Origin: Mesorhizobium sp. B2-8-5 | GTDB lineage: Bacteria > Pseudomonadota > Alphaproteobacteria > Rhizobiales > Rhizobiaceae | Length of the DNA: 64,000 nucleotides | Assembly: GCF_006440675.2 (NCBI RefSeq) | Contig: NZ_CP083951.1 | Location: 1,488,001-1,552,000 of the forward strand | Direction: 5' to 3' | Part shown: piece after piece, positions 16,818 to 24,304 of the stretch | How positions within the stretch are numbered: position 1 is the stretch's first letter | How the letters are laid out: each line of letters begins with the position of its first letter | The notes under the pieces: model-generated | Databases searched by the model: none | Told to the model about the DNA's origin: nothing | The model's input: only the letters and a program-made list of their open reading frames with translations | Made by a program: the position numbers and the translations under genes

Positions 16818-18020
16818 TCACCCCCTCGACCGCAGCGCGTCGTTCAGCCCCCACATGTCCTTTTCCTCGGGCGCGGTTTCCAGGCCGAGAACCGGGACCT
16901 GCTTGCGCAGATGGTCGTGGTGGGTGCGCACGCCATATTCGAGGTCGGAGAGATAGAAGCCCTCGAAGGCTTCCGACAGCATGGATTCGTTCGACCACAC
17001 CGAAAGCTGGACGTCCTCGCTCATCGTGTCGCGGTCGATGCGGTAGGCGAGGTAACGCGCCGCGGCCTGCTCGCGCGTCTCGTCCTTGTAGCGGTAGATG
17101 GCGCCGCGCAGCAGCGTCTCGCCGGTCGACAACGGGAACTCCTGATAGAACTGGACGGATTCCGGCATGATCGACAGCGCGTTGTTGGGGAAGATGCCGT
17201 AATAGATCCAGGCCTTGCGCAGATGCTCCGGCAGATGCGCGGCCTCGGGCGCGAGCTTGATGTACTCGCGAACGCTCCAGCGCCGTCCGGCATGCGGATT
17301 GTAGGTGGCGAAGGACCGCGACACGCCGTTGATGAAGGGTTCGTCGAGATAGGTCGCGCCATAGAGGTCTTGCAGCGCCGGATGCGCCATGGCGACATGA
17401 TAGCCTTCATTGTCGACGTCGCGCACCGACTTCCAGTTGACCGGCGATTTCTGGGTCCATATGCCCCAGGACGGCACCATGTCGGCGATATTGTAATGTG
17501 CCATCTCGGCTTCGATCGGCTTCAGCAGTTCGGCCACCGAAGGCTGCGGACCGCCTTTGCGGAAGCGGATGAAGATGAAGCCCATCCAGATTTCGAGGTC
17601 GAGCGGCATCAGGCCGAACTCGGTCTTGTCGAGCTCGGGGAAGGAGCGCGGACGGGCGGCGCCCCGCAGCGTGCCGTCGAGATTGTAGACCCAGCCGTGG
17701 AACGGGCACACCAGGGCGTTCTTGCAGGTGCCTTGGCTGTCGGCGACGACGCGGCTGCCGCGGTGGCGGCACATATTGTTGAAGGCGCGCACGACGCCGT
17801 CCTTGCCGCGCACGATCAGCGCGCGCTCGCCGATGACGTCCATGGTCAGATAGTCACCAGCGTTGGGCACGTCGCAGACATGGCCGGCGATCTGCCAGTG
17901 ATTGCGGAAGACATATTCCTTCTCGAGCTCGAGAAGGGCGTTGGAATGGTAACTCCACCCCGGCAAACCCCGCCGGTCCCAATCGTTGGGGATCGCCACG
18001 TCACGGAGGTGCGGGTTCAT
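16818..18020 (-). CDS. Rieske non-haem iron oxygenase, alpha subunit
   Basis: A 400-residue terminal oxygenase. The Rieske [2Fe-2S] ligands are C84-R-H86 and C105-x2-H108 (CRHRGS ... CPFHGW). The mononuclear iron site is in DVDNEGYHVAMAHP. These enzymes hydroxylate or N-demethylate; within the family the gbcA, CntA and stachydrine-demethylase branches act on quaternary ammonium compounds, which suits this locus, but I cannot place the clade by eye. The ATG at 18020 follows the operator at 18041-18056 by about 20 bp, which excludes longer starts. No ferredoxin reductase is encoded nearby, so electrons must come from elsewhere or from one of the flavoproteins. Confidence 0.9.
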   Translation of the reverse strand: MNPHLRDVAIPNDWDRRGLPGWSYHSNALLELEKEYVFRNHWQIAGHVCDVPNAGDYLTMDVIGERALIVRGKDGVVRAFNNMCRHRGSRVVADSQGTCKNALVCPFHGWVYNLDGTLRGAARPRSFPELDKTEFGLMPLDLEIWMGFIFIRFRKGGPQPSVAELLKPIEAEMAHYNIADMVPSWGIWTQKSPVNWKSVRDVDNEGYHVAMAHPALQDLYGATYLDEPFINGVSRSFATYNPHAGRRWSVREYIKLAPEAAHLPEHLRKAWIYYGIFPNNALSIMPESVQFYQEFPLSTGETLLRGAIYRYKDETREQAAARYLAYRIDRDTMSEDVQLSVWSNESMLSEAFEGFYLSDLEYGVRTHHDHLRKQVPVLGLETAPEEKDMWGLNDALRSRG

Positions 18021-18040
18021 GGGGCATGCTCTTCTTTTTG

Positions 18041-18056
18041 TTGAATACTCATTCAA
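18041..18056. promoter_or_regulatory. Operator candidate 3, TTGAA-N6-TTCAA palindrome
   Basis: TTGAATACTCATTCAA lies just 21 bp upstream of the Rieske oxygenase ATG. Read on the coding (minus) strand it is TTGAATGAGTATTCAA, differing from site 1 at only two spacer positions. At this position a bound repressor would block transcription start or early elongation. An AT-rich stretch (about 18057-18080) flanks it, fitting promoter elements upstream on the minus strand. Confidence 0.75.
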
Positions 18057-18499
18057 TATAAACATATTTTTCATTGAAATGCAATGGCTTGCGTAAATGT
18101 GGAAATTCCATGGCGGCAAGTCTGGCCTCGCCTAAGCCGGAAAAATACCGGAAAATCCGGGTGTTAATCGAGGAAGCGGAACGGCGATTCAGAAGTCGGA
18201 TGCCCGTCTCGGAGAAGGCCTGTTTCGACGGGTCACGGGCGCGCGGCAGACAGCGGCGGCGCGCTCGATTCAGGTATTGCTGTGTGAGGCTGCTTACAGT
18301 CGGCCCCGCGCGACAGGCGCATATCTGCGCCGACCAGCTTCGATGGCCGTCGAGCGGTTGCCGCGGATTGGGAATGCCGGCGCGTCCGGCGCCTGTTTCA
18401 ATCCTGTTACACAGGCAGCCATCGCCGATCATTCGGCTGTTACCCGGTGCGATTATGTTCGTTTCATAGCAAAAAGAAAAGATAACGAAGGGAACAACG
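18057..18499. other. Intergenic region, promoters only inferred
   Basis: About 440 bp between the divergent Rieske gene and the small secreted-protein gene. The first 25 bp are AT-rich and probably contain the Rieske promoter. The rest has frames open by chance but with basic, low-complexity translations and no ribosome-binding site, so I call no gene. AAAGAAAAGATAACGAAGGG just before 18500 provides the ribosome-binding site of the next gene. Confidence 0.5.
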
Positions 18500-18910
18500 A
18501 TGTTTGCGAAAGCTCGCGCCACGGACGCCAATCGCCGCCTTGATGTGCCGGAACGCAATGACCGCCGGCCGAAGCTTGCCCTGCGCCAGCGCGCCAGCGA
18601 CCATCCGATGGCGATGTTCATGCTGATCGGCGCCTGCGCCCTTGTCGCCATGCTGGCGGCACCTGCCTCAGGTCCGGCTTTCGCCTCGATCAATCCGCCG
18701 GTCAATGTCATCGAGGGCGCCCAGACCACGCTCAAGACCGCCCGCCTGCCGGAACCTTCGATCGACTTTGCCTGCAAGGGCCAGAATTGGGGCGCCGAGA
18801 GCGTCGACTGCCTGCGCGCCATCGCCGAGCAGTCCGGCCAGCACAGGGAACGCGCGGTGCGCATGATCGCCAACGCCGCGCCGCTCACCAACACGCCGAA
18901 CGTTTTTTAA
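18500..18910 (+). CDS. Small membrane-anchored or secreted protein, unknown function
   Basis: A 136-residue protein. The first 36 residues are polar and basic. They are followed by MAMFMLIGACALVAMLAA, a single membrane span or late signal peptide, and PASGPAFA which could be cut. The periplasmic part contains two cysteines (DFACKGQNW and VDCLRAIAEQ) that could form a disulfide. An AGGGAA ribosome-binding site precedes the ATG and a clear terminator follows. I do not recognise the family. Confidence 0.75.
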   Translation: MFAKARATDANRRLDVPERNDRRPKLALRQRASDHPMAMFMLIGACALVAMLAAPASGPAFASINPPVNVIEGAQTTLKTARLPEPSIDFACKGQNWGAESVDCLRAIAEQSGQHRERAVRMIANAAPLTNTPNVF

Positions 18911-18945
18911 GACCTCCCCTGAGCGCACCCTCCTGCGCTCCAGTC

Positions 18946-18983
18946 AGGCTCCCGCCGCACCGTCGGTAGGGAGCCTCTTTTTT
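18946..18983 (+). terminator. Rho-independent terminator
   Basis: AGGCTCCC (18946-18953) pairs with GGGAGCCT (18969-18976) around a 15-nt loop, followed by C and six T residues. It lies 36 bp after the stop of the small secreted-protein gene, and ends that transcript. Confidence 0.85.
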
Positions 18984-19082
18984 CGGCTCGGTCTGACCTG
19001 AATCTCAACAGACCCTCTGGCGGCGCGAGGGCAGCACTCGGCCACACCTTTGCGATCTTGTTCTTGCCTCAGACCGGCCGGT

Positions 19083-21191
19083 TCAAATGTGGGCGCCATT
19101 GTCGGCTGCCGCGGCGACCTCGTCGGCGACGGTTGAGAGGATGCTGCGGACGTCGAGCGTCGAGAAAGGCTTCTCCAGGATTTGCGGCCGCTGCTGCGGC
19201 GGCAAGGCTTCGATCTCGGCCTTGGCGCCGATCAGATCGCCGGTCACCAGCACAAAGCGCTTCGCCAGCACCGGCTTCTCGACCAACAGTTCGCGATAGA
19301 TCGCCATGCCGCTGGTGCCCGGCATGCGCAGGTCGGAAAAGACGATGTCGGGCGGCATATGGCCGTTCAGCACGTCGGCGGCGGACGTCCAGCTTGCCAC
19401 GACGCGTGACTTCAGGCCCATCAGCTCCAATATATCTGAAAGCGAACCGGCGACGTCGGGTTCGTCGTCGATGATCAAGGCATGGCGCAGTCCGCTCGAG
19501 CGTACGGCACTCTCGCCGGCCTTTGCCGCCTCACCAGCGATCGCCGGCAATTGCACGACGAAGCGCGCGCCGTGCGGCTCGACCTCCTCGAACCAGATGT
19601 TGCCGTGGTGGCGCTCGACGATCGACTTCGAGATGGACAGGCCGATGCCGGTGCCGACGCCGACCGGCTTGGTGGTGAAATAGGATTCGAAGATGCGCGC
19701 GCGGATCGCCTCGGGAATGCCGGGGCCGTTGTCCTCGACGGAAAAGCCCGGATTGCCGTGCTCGTTGCGAAACGTCCGCACCTTGATGGTCCGCTCGCCG
19801 GTGACGCCGGCCAGCGCGTGCTGGCTGTTGATAAGGAAATTCGCGGCCACCTGCGTGATGTGATCGGCGTCGGCCATGGCAAGCAGTGGCCCGCCGGCGA
19901 AATCGGTGTCGATGACGATGCCGCTGGAGCGCGCGCCATAGGCGGTGACCTCGAGCGCCGAGCGCATCACCTGGTTGAGATCGGTCTCGGCCTGCTCGGT
20001 CGGATGCAGGCGCACCATCGACAGGAAGCTCTTGACGATGCGGCCGCAGCGCTCGGCGGCGGCGCGCACTTTTTCGGCGCGGACCTTGGTCTGCGGATCG
20101 CTGGCGAATTCGTGCAGCAGCGTCGACTGCGCCACGACCACCGCCAGCGGGTTGTTGAGCTCATGCGAGACGCCGGCAAGCAGCGAGCCCATCGCCGCCA
20201 TCTTCTCGTTCTGGTGCAGCTTCTCGCGCTGGCGGTTGATCTCTTCCTCGGCCTGCAGCTTTTCGCGCAGGTCGCGGATCGAGCCGAAGATCAGGCGGCG
20301 GTCGGCAACGCGCATCTCGGTCGCCGTAAGCTCGATCGGGAAGATCTCGCCGGCGGCGTTCTGGGTGACGGTCTCCAGCCGTTGGCCGACCATCGGCGCG
20401 CCGCGCCCGGCCATGTATTCGGCGCCCGAGGCATAGCCCTTGCGATAGTATATCGGAACGATGGTATCGAGCAGGTCCTTGCCAAGGATGGCGCTGCGCT
20501 GGAAGCCGAACATCTTCTCGGCGGCCGGATTGAACTCGATGATCGAACCGGCCTCGTCGATGACGATGATGGCGTCGAGCGAGGCCTGCAGCATGGTGCG
20601 GCGAATCACTTCGCTGGCATGCGCCTCGGACGGCGAGCGCTCGATGGCGTCACCGATCGCCAGGGCGATGATGTGCAGGGTCGCTTCTTCCTCGTCCGTC
20701 CAATCGCGCTCGGCGACGCAGTCGTTGACGGCCAGCGTGCCCCACAGGTGGCCATGCGCGAACACGGAGACGGACAGGAACGACCTGATGTTCTGCTTCT
20801 CGAAATCGGTCCGCAGGAAACCGTCGAGGTCGCGCGTGTGGCCGGAGAAAATCTTGCCTTGCCGCTCATCCTCCTGCAACTGCTCCAGCAGCGAGTCCGA
20901 GTTGATGATCGACTGCATGATCACCGAGGGCGACGCCAGCTCGCCGCCGAAGTCAGGGTCGATCCAATAAGCGGCGACGGACTGGGCGAAGCCTTCGCCC
21001 GGCAATTCACGCAGGCGGAAGAGAATGCCGCGCTGGCAATCCATCTTGCGGCACATTGTTCGCAGTATGTCGTCCATCTCGCGCTGCCAATCGCCTGCCT
21101 CGCGCAGGCGGCGCACGACATGGACGGCCGCCATCGCGGCGCCGCCCGGGCGCGAGCCATGCGTATCGGCGCGTGCTGTATCAGCAATCAT
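19083..21191 (-). CDS. Hybrid sensor histidine kinase/response regulator (GAF-PAS-HisKA-HATPase-REC)
   Basis: A 702-residue soluble hybrid kinase. An N-terminal GAF-like domain (about 25-185) contains CQRGILFRLRE and WGTLAVNDCV. A PAS domain follows (about 195-315: DAIIVIDEAGSIIEFNPAAEKMFGF). HisKA has its phosphoacceptor H343 in AGVSHELNNPLAV, the ATPase has N, G1 and G2 boxes (NFLINSQHAL, DNGPGIP, GTGIGLSISKSI), and a C-terminal receiver has D620 in FSDLRMPG. No membrane segment is visible. The ATG at 21191 is preferred, since upstream codons are derived from the repeat at 21221-21319. It lies downstream of the OmpR-type regulator at 21328-22056 on the same strand, so the two probably form one signalling unit. 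Confidence 0.92.
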   Translation of the reverse strand: MIADTARADTHGSRPGGAAMAAVHVVRRLREAGDWQREMDDILRTMCRKMDCQRGILFRLRELPGEGFAQSVAAYWIDPDFGGELASPSVIMQSIINSDSLLEQLQEDERQGKIFSGHTRDLDGFLRTDFEKQNIRSFLSVSVFAHGHLWGTLAVNDCVAERDWTDEEEATLHIIALAIGDAIERSPSEAHASEVIRRTMLQASLDAIIVIDEAGSIIEFNPAAEKMFGFQRSAILGKDLLDTIVPIYYRKGYASGAEYMAGRGAPMVGQRLETVTQNAAGEIFPIELTATEMRVADRRLIFGSIRDLREKLQAEEEINRQREKLHQNEKMAAMGSLLAGVSHELNNPLAVVVAQSTLLHEFASDPQTKVRAEKVRAAAERCGRIVKSFLSMVRLHPTEQAETDLNQVMRSALEVTAYGARSSGIVIDTDFAGGPLLAMADADHITQVAANFLINSQHALAGVTGERTIKVRTFRNEHGNPGFSVEDNGPGIPEAIRARIFESYFTTKPVGVGTGIGLSISKSIVERHHGNIWFEEVEPHGARFVVQLPAIAGEAAKAGESAVRSSGLRHALIIDDEPDVAGSLSDILELMGLKSRVVASWTSAADVLNGHMPPDIVFSDLRMPGTSGMAIYRELLVEKPVLAKRFVLVTGDLIGAKAEIEALPPQQRPQILEKPFSTLDVRSILSTVADEVAAAADNGAHI

Positions 21192-21220
21192 GGTCGGCCG
21201 TCTCTCGGAGCCCGCTTGAG

Positions 21221-21319
21221 GCGCGTCGCGTCGAAACGGATTCGAGCGCCGCGATTCAAGTCTGTATTTTGATGCATGTCGTTTCCAAAACCGCTGCGCA
21301 CTTTTGGGCAACATGCATT
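21221..21319. repeat. RIME-like dispersed repeat, copy A
   Basis: This contains the conserved end GATGCATGTCGTTTCC-AAAACCGCTGCGCACTTTTGGGCAACATGCATT, which is an imperfect palindrome. It also has an upstream GCGTCGCGTCGAAACGGATTC...GCGCCGCGATT segment. The same two-part unit occurs at 32243-32344 and 35429-35533, and the right half alone at 54492-54543. It lies between the kinase and response-regulator genes. The architecture of two adjacent palindromes in about 100 bp resembles the rhizobial RIME element. Confidence 0.75.
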
Positions 21320-21327
21320 GGGCTGGT

Positions 21328-22056
21328 TCAATTGCTGTCGCCGCTCGGCAGCGAGAAGATATAGCCTTCGCCGCGCACCGTGCGCAGGAATTTCGGATTG
21401 GCGGGATCGGCCTCGATCTTCTTTCGCAACCGCATGATGCGGATGTCGACCGCGCGCGAGGATTCCGGATCCTCCACGAAGCCGATGGCTTCCGAAATCG
21501 CCGCTCGCGTCAGAAGCCGGTTGGCGCGGGTGAGAAAAACCTCGAGCACGTCGAACTCGCTTTTGGCCATCTCGATGACCGCGCCATTGGCGCCGATGAC
21601 CAGACGGCCGTCGAAATCGGCCTGGAAGCCGCCGAAATTCATCAAGCGGCGATTGCCGGTTTCGGCCTTCGCCGCCTGCGGCTCGGCGGGCAGCGGCACG
21701 CGGCGCAGCACGCTGCGCACCCGCGCCAGCACCTCGCGCAATTCGTACGGCTTGACGATGTAATCGTCGGCGCCGAGCTCCAGCCCGACGATGCGGTCGA
21801 GCGCGGTGCCGGCGGCCGTGGCGTAGATGATGCCGATCTGCGTTTTCGAGCGCAGCCAGCGGCCGAGCGACAGCCCGTCCTCGCCAGGCATGGCGATGTC
21901 GAGGATGGCGAGGTGGAAGGACTGCGCCTCGAACAGAGCGCGCGCCACGGCCGCATTTTCGGCCGTGACGACGTCATAGCCGCTGGCGCCGAGATATTCG
22001 GCCACAGCCTCCCTCAGATCCGGTTCGTCCTCAACGACGATGATGCGTGCCTTCAC
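21328..22056 (-). CDS. OmpR/PhoB-family response regulator
   Basis: A canonical two-component regulator. With a GTG start at 22056 it has 241 residues and begins VKARIIVVEDEPDLREAV, placing the receiver at the N-terminus; GGGAG lies 10 bp upstream of that GTG. Alternatives are ATG at 22104 and GTG at 22116. The phosphoacceptor is in HLAILDIAMPGEDG, the switch lysine in DDYIVKPYELRE, and the C-terminal winged helix contains SRAVDIRIMRLRKKIE and FLRTVRGEGYIF. It is followed by the hybrid kinase on the same strand, so it is its likely partner. Confidence 0.9.
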   Translation of the reverse strand: MKARIIVVEDEPDLREAVAEYLGASGYDVVTAENAAVARALFEAQSFHLAILDIAMPGEDGLSLGRWLRSKTQIGIIYATAAGTALDRIVGLELGADDYIVKPYELREVLARVRSVLRRVPLPAEPQAAKAETGNRRLMNFGGFQADFDGRLVIGANGAVIEMAKSEFDVLEVFLTRANRLLTRAAISEAIGFVEDPESSRAVDIRIMRLRKKIEADPANPKFLRTVRGEGYIFSLPSGDSN

Positions 22057-22140
22057 GACGCGCTCGCTCCCGCTTTCAGCGGAAAGTAGATTGGGTATAA
22101 ACATGATGTCCAGCACTCATCTCGAGTTGTCTGTGGCGGG

Positions 22141-22851
22141 GTGAAGAAAATGGCCGCACGATCCGTCATCGCGCTTGTGTCCGTCGCCGAGGTGGTGGCT
22201 AAAGATCTCGCCGATCATCTCGACCGGCGTGGGCACGACGTGCGCCAGGCGCGCCAGCCCTGGGAAGCGGAGACGCTGCTTTCGGCCGGTGGCATCGATG
22301 TCGTGGTGGTTGGCGACGGCGTCACCCAGGCCGAGAGCCGCGAACTGCTCAAACGTTACAGCGGCCAAGGCGGTGGCGGCGAGGGCGGTCCCGATTTCAT
22401 CCTGATCTGCCGGCCGGGCGACCTCGTCGACAAGGTGCTGGCGCTCGAACTCGGTGCTGCCGACGTCATCGAAAGCCCGCTCAACGTGCGCGAGCTTGCC
22501 GCGCGTATCGGCGGCCTGCTGACCAGACGCGGCAGGGCCGCCGGCGAACTGATCGTGCTGGAAAACGCCACCGTCGATCTGCGGTCGGCCATGGTGATGC
22601 ATCGCTCGGGCTCGGAGGATCAGCTTTCGCCGGGGCAGGTGGCGCTGCTCAGGCTGTTCCTGGCGAGCCCGCGCAAGGTGCTGACGCGCGACGACATCAT
22701 TGCCGCGGCGCCGGCCGAGAATGCCGACGCATTCGACCGTTCGATCGACTCGCGCATCGTGCGGCTGCGCCGCAAGCTCGACACCGAGACCATCACCACC
22801 ATCAGGGGCGCCGGCTATCGTTTCGATCCGCCGGTCCCGCGCAACGAGTAA
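22141..22851 (+). CDS. Winged-helix regulator with degenerate receiver domain
   Basis: A 236-residue protein from GTG 22141 (ATG at 22150 is also possible), divergent from the response regulator across 84 bp. The C-terminal half is a normal OmpR-type winged helix (PGQVALLRLFLASPRKVLTR, SIDSRIVRLRRKLD, TIRGAGYRFDPP). The N-terminal half follows the receiver fold, but the acidic pocket is gone (IALVSVAEVV). The strand that should carry the phosphoacceptor reads DVVVVGDGVTQ with Gly at that position, and the switch lysine is Ser (ADVIESPLN). It also has a Gly-rich insertion (SGQGGGGEGG). It is therefore probably not phosphorylated; its DNA target is unknown. Confidence 0.85.
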   Translation: MKKMAARSVIALVSVAEVVAKDLADHLDRRGHDVRQARQPWEAETLLSAGGIDVVVVGDGVTQAESRELLKRYSGQGGGGEGGPDFILICRPGDLVDKVLALELGAADVIESPLNVRELAARIGGLLTRRGRAAGELIVLENATVDLRSAMVMHRSGSEDQLSPGQVALLRLFLASPRKVLTRDDIIAAAPAENADAFDRSIDSRIVRLRRKLDTETITTIRGAGYRFDPPVPRNE

Positions 22852-22922
22852 GTTCCGATCGGCGAGGCGTTTGAGCATCGGCTTTCCCAAGCGGTGGTCA
22901 TTCCGGGTCCGACGCCCGGCGC

Positions 22923-23087
22923 TCAGCGCACCACGATGACAGAGGGGCCGGATGGAAGGTCCGCGCTGGCGGTTATCTCCGCCTTGGCGCGCTCCTTGAG
23001 CAACACCGTCGCCAGCGCGGCGAAGCCGAGCAGACCCTGCGCGTAGAGCAGCGCGGAAAGCACAGAAGCGGCAAATTTCGTCTTCAT
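22923..23087 (-). CDS. Short predicted membrane protein (54 aa)
   Basis: A frame of 54 codons reading MKTKFAASVLSALLYAQG, then LLGFAALATVLLKERAKAEI and a polar tail ending SVIVVR. A basic N-terminus and one strongly hydrophobic helix followed by positive charges indicate a small inner-membrane protein. GGGG seven bases before the ATG could serve as a ribosome-binding site. No homologue is recognised. It is too short to be sure from composition alone, but residue usage is protein-like rather than random. Confidence 0.5.
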   Translation of the reverse strand: MKTKFAASVLSALLYAQGLLGFAALATVLLKERAKAEITASADLPSGPSVIVVR

Positions 23088-23722
23088 CTTCAAACCCCAA
23101 TCTCGAAATCGTCGGTGCTTCAGGAAACTCCCGAAGCGCCCGCGCCGCTGACGGAGCCCCCCGCTGCGGCGCGGGCCTTCGGTCCTCTCGGCAGCAAGTA
23201 GCCGGAGGGGCCGCGTGTCCGCATCAGCCGAAGGCCGACCCGCCAGAGGGCCTTCAGCCGGTGGACGCGCAGGCTGGACAAATCCAGACCGTGGCGATGA
23301 ACAGAGCCATGTGCAGCGTCGAAACCTCGCCGGACGTCATCGCCGCCAGCGTCATTTCGATTTCCTGCGCATTTTCGTTTGCAGATGTCTGTTCCCGTTG
23401 CGTCAAATCTGACGCCGGCCTGTATCCAGATCATGCCGCCGTGGCTGCACTTTGTTGCAGATTGGTTTCAAAAGGGGCTGCGTTTCTTTCATATATGTAT
23501 GAAGTGAACTTTCGTTTCCCGACCGAGCCCATTGTCCAACCCTCTATCCCTTACCTTGGAAAGGTCTAGCAGCACCCGTCTTCGGAGACATCTTGTTGAT
23601 TTCTAGAAACAAATTCGAAACAAAAACGAGCACCAAGCGAAATTGACCTGAAACAGGCAGTCTCGATAAGGCGGTCCATCGAAATTGAAGCCGGACACAA
23701 CGGCAAAAACAGAGGGATCGTC
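23088..23722. other. Intergenic region with no firm gene
   Basis: About 635 bp. On the minus strand a 33-codon frame at 23254-23355 (MTLAAMTSGEVSTLHMALFI, then ATVWICPACASTG) has AGGA 8 bp upstream and a hydrophobic core, so a tiny membrane peptide is possible but unproven. The 23140-23220 stretch has GC-rich self-complementary blocks (CCGCTGCGGCGCGGGCC). From 23450 the DNA is more AT-rich and probably holds the L,D-transpeptidase promoter. AGAGGGATCGTC precedes that gene. Confidence 0.4.
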
Positions 23723-24178
23723 ATGCACACCGCCATTTCCGCCAAGCTCATCAATGTCACCGCCGCCGCGCTCACCGGCGCGGCTCTGCTCTTCGGCGCC
23801 GGCAATGCCGCGCATGCCAACCAGATCGTCGCCAAGGTCTCGCTGTCGCAGCAGATCATGGAAGTCACGGTCGACGGCCGCCCGACCTACACCTGGAAGG
23901 TATCGACCGGCGCGAGGGGGCACATCACGCCGACCGGCTCGTTCAAGCCGACCCGCATGCACGAGATGTGGTATTCGAAGAAATACGACAACGCGCCGAT
24001 GCCGCATTCGGTCTTCTTCAGCGGCGGCTACGCCGTTCACGCCACCTATGCCATCGGCCGTCTCGGCCGTCCTGCCTCGCATGGTTGCGTGCGGCTGCAT
24101 CCGGATGCGGCGGCCGACTTCTATCAGCTTGTCGAGGTCTTCGGCCCCGGCAACACCAGCATCGTGATCGTCAAGTAG
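23723..24178 (+). CDS. L,D-transpeptidase (YkuD family), periplasmic
   Basis: A 151-residue enzyme with a signal peptide of about 32 residues (GAALLFGAGNAAHA). The YkuD catalytic motif is complete: H106 in YAVHATYAIG and SHGCVRL with H120 and C122. VSLSQQIMEVTVDGRPTYTW and GHITPTGSFKPTRMH are the usual preceding strands. Such enzymes make 3-3 cross-links in peptidoglycan or attach proteins to it; alphaproteobacteria encode many. The protein is minimal (catalytic domain only). A strong terminator follows at 24262-24297. Confidence 0.93.
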   Translation: MHTAISAKLINVTAAALTGAALLFGAGNAAHANQIVAKVSLSQQIMEVTVDGRPTYTWKVSTGARGHITPTGSFKPTRMHEMWYSKKYDNAPMPHSVFFSGGYAVHATYAIGRLGRPASHGCVRLHPDAAADFYQLVEVFGPGNTSIVIVK

Positions 24179-24261
24179 CAGACTGGGTCAAGTAACGGGC
24201 TGGGTAAAGTAGCAGGCGGGTTGCCGCCTTCGGGATAGCGCCGAAGCCGTGGGGCGACCGC

Positions 24262-24297
24262 CAAAAAAGAGGCCGGAATTTCCGGCCTCTTTTTTTG
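24262..24297. terminator. Bidirectional rho-independent terminator
   Basis: AGAGGCCGGAA and its complement TTCCGGCCTCT form an 11-bp perfect stem at 24268-24290, flanked by an A-run on the left (24263-24268) and a T-run on the right. It lies between the convergent L,D-transpeptidase gene and the RND pump gene and can end transcription from both sides. Confidence 0.9.
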
Positions 24298-24304
24298 GCT
24301 CGCT

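Noticed and set aside
18074..18469. 131-codon plus-strand frame between the Rieske and small secreted-protein genes
   Set aside because: No ribosome-binding site, Arg/Cys-rich random-looking sequence, and it begins within the Rieske promoter region.
23120..23434. 104-codon minus-strand frame in the gap before the L,D-transpeptidase
   Set aside because: Gly/Arg-rich with no motif; a different minus frame (23254-23355) gives a more protein-like short hydrophobic peptide, and neither is firm.
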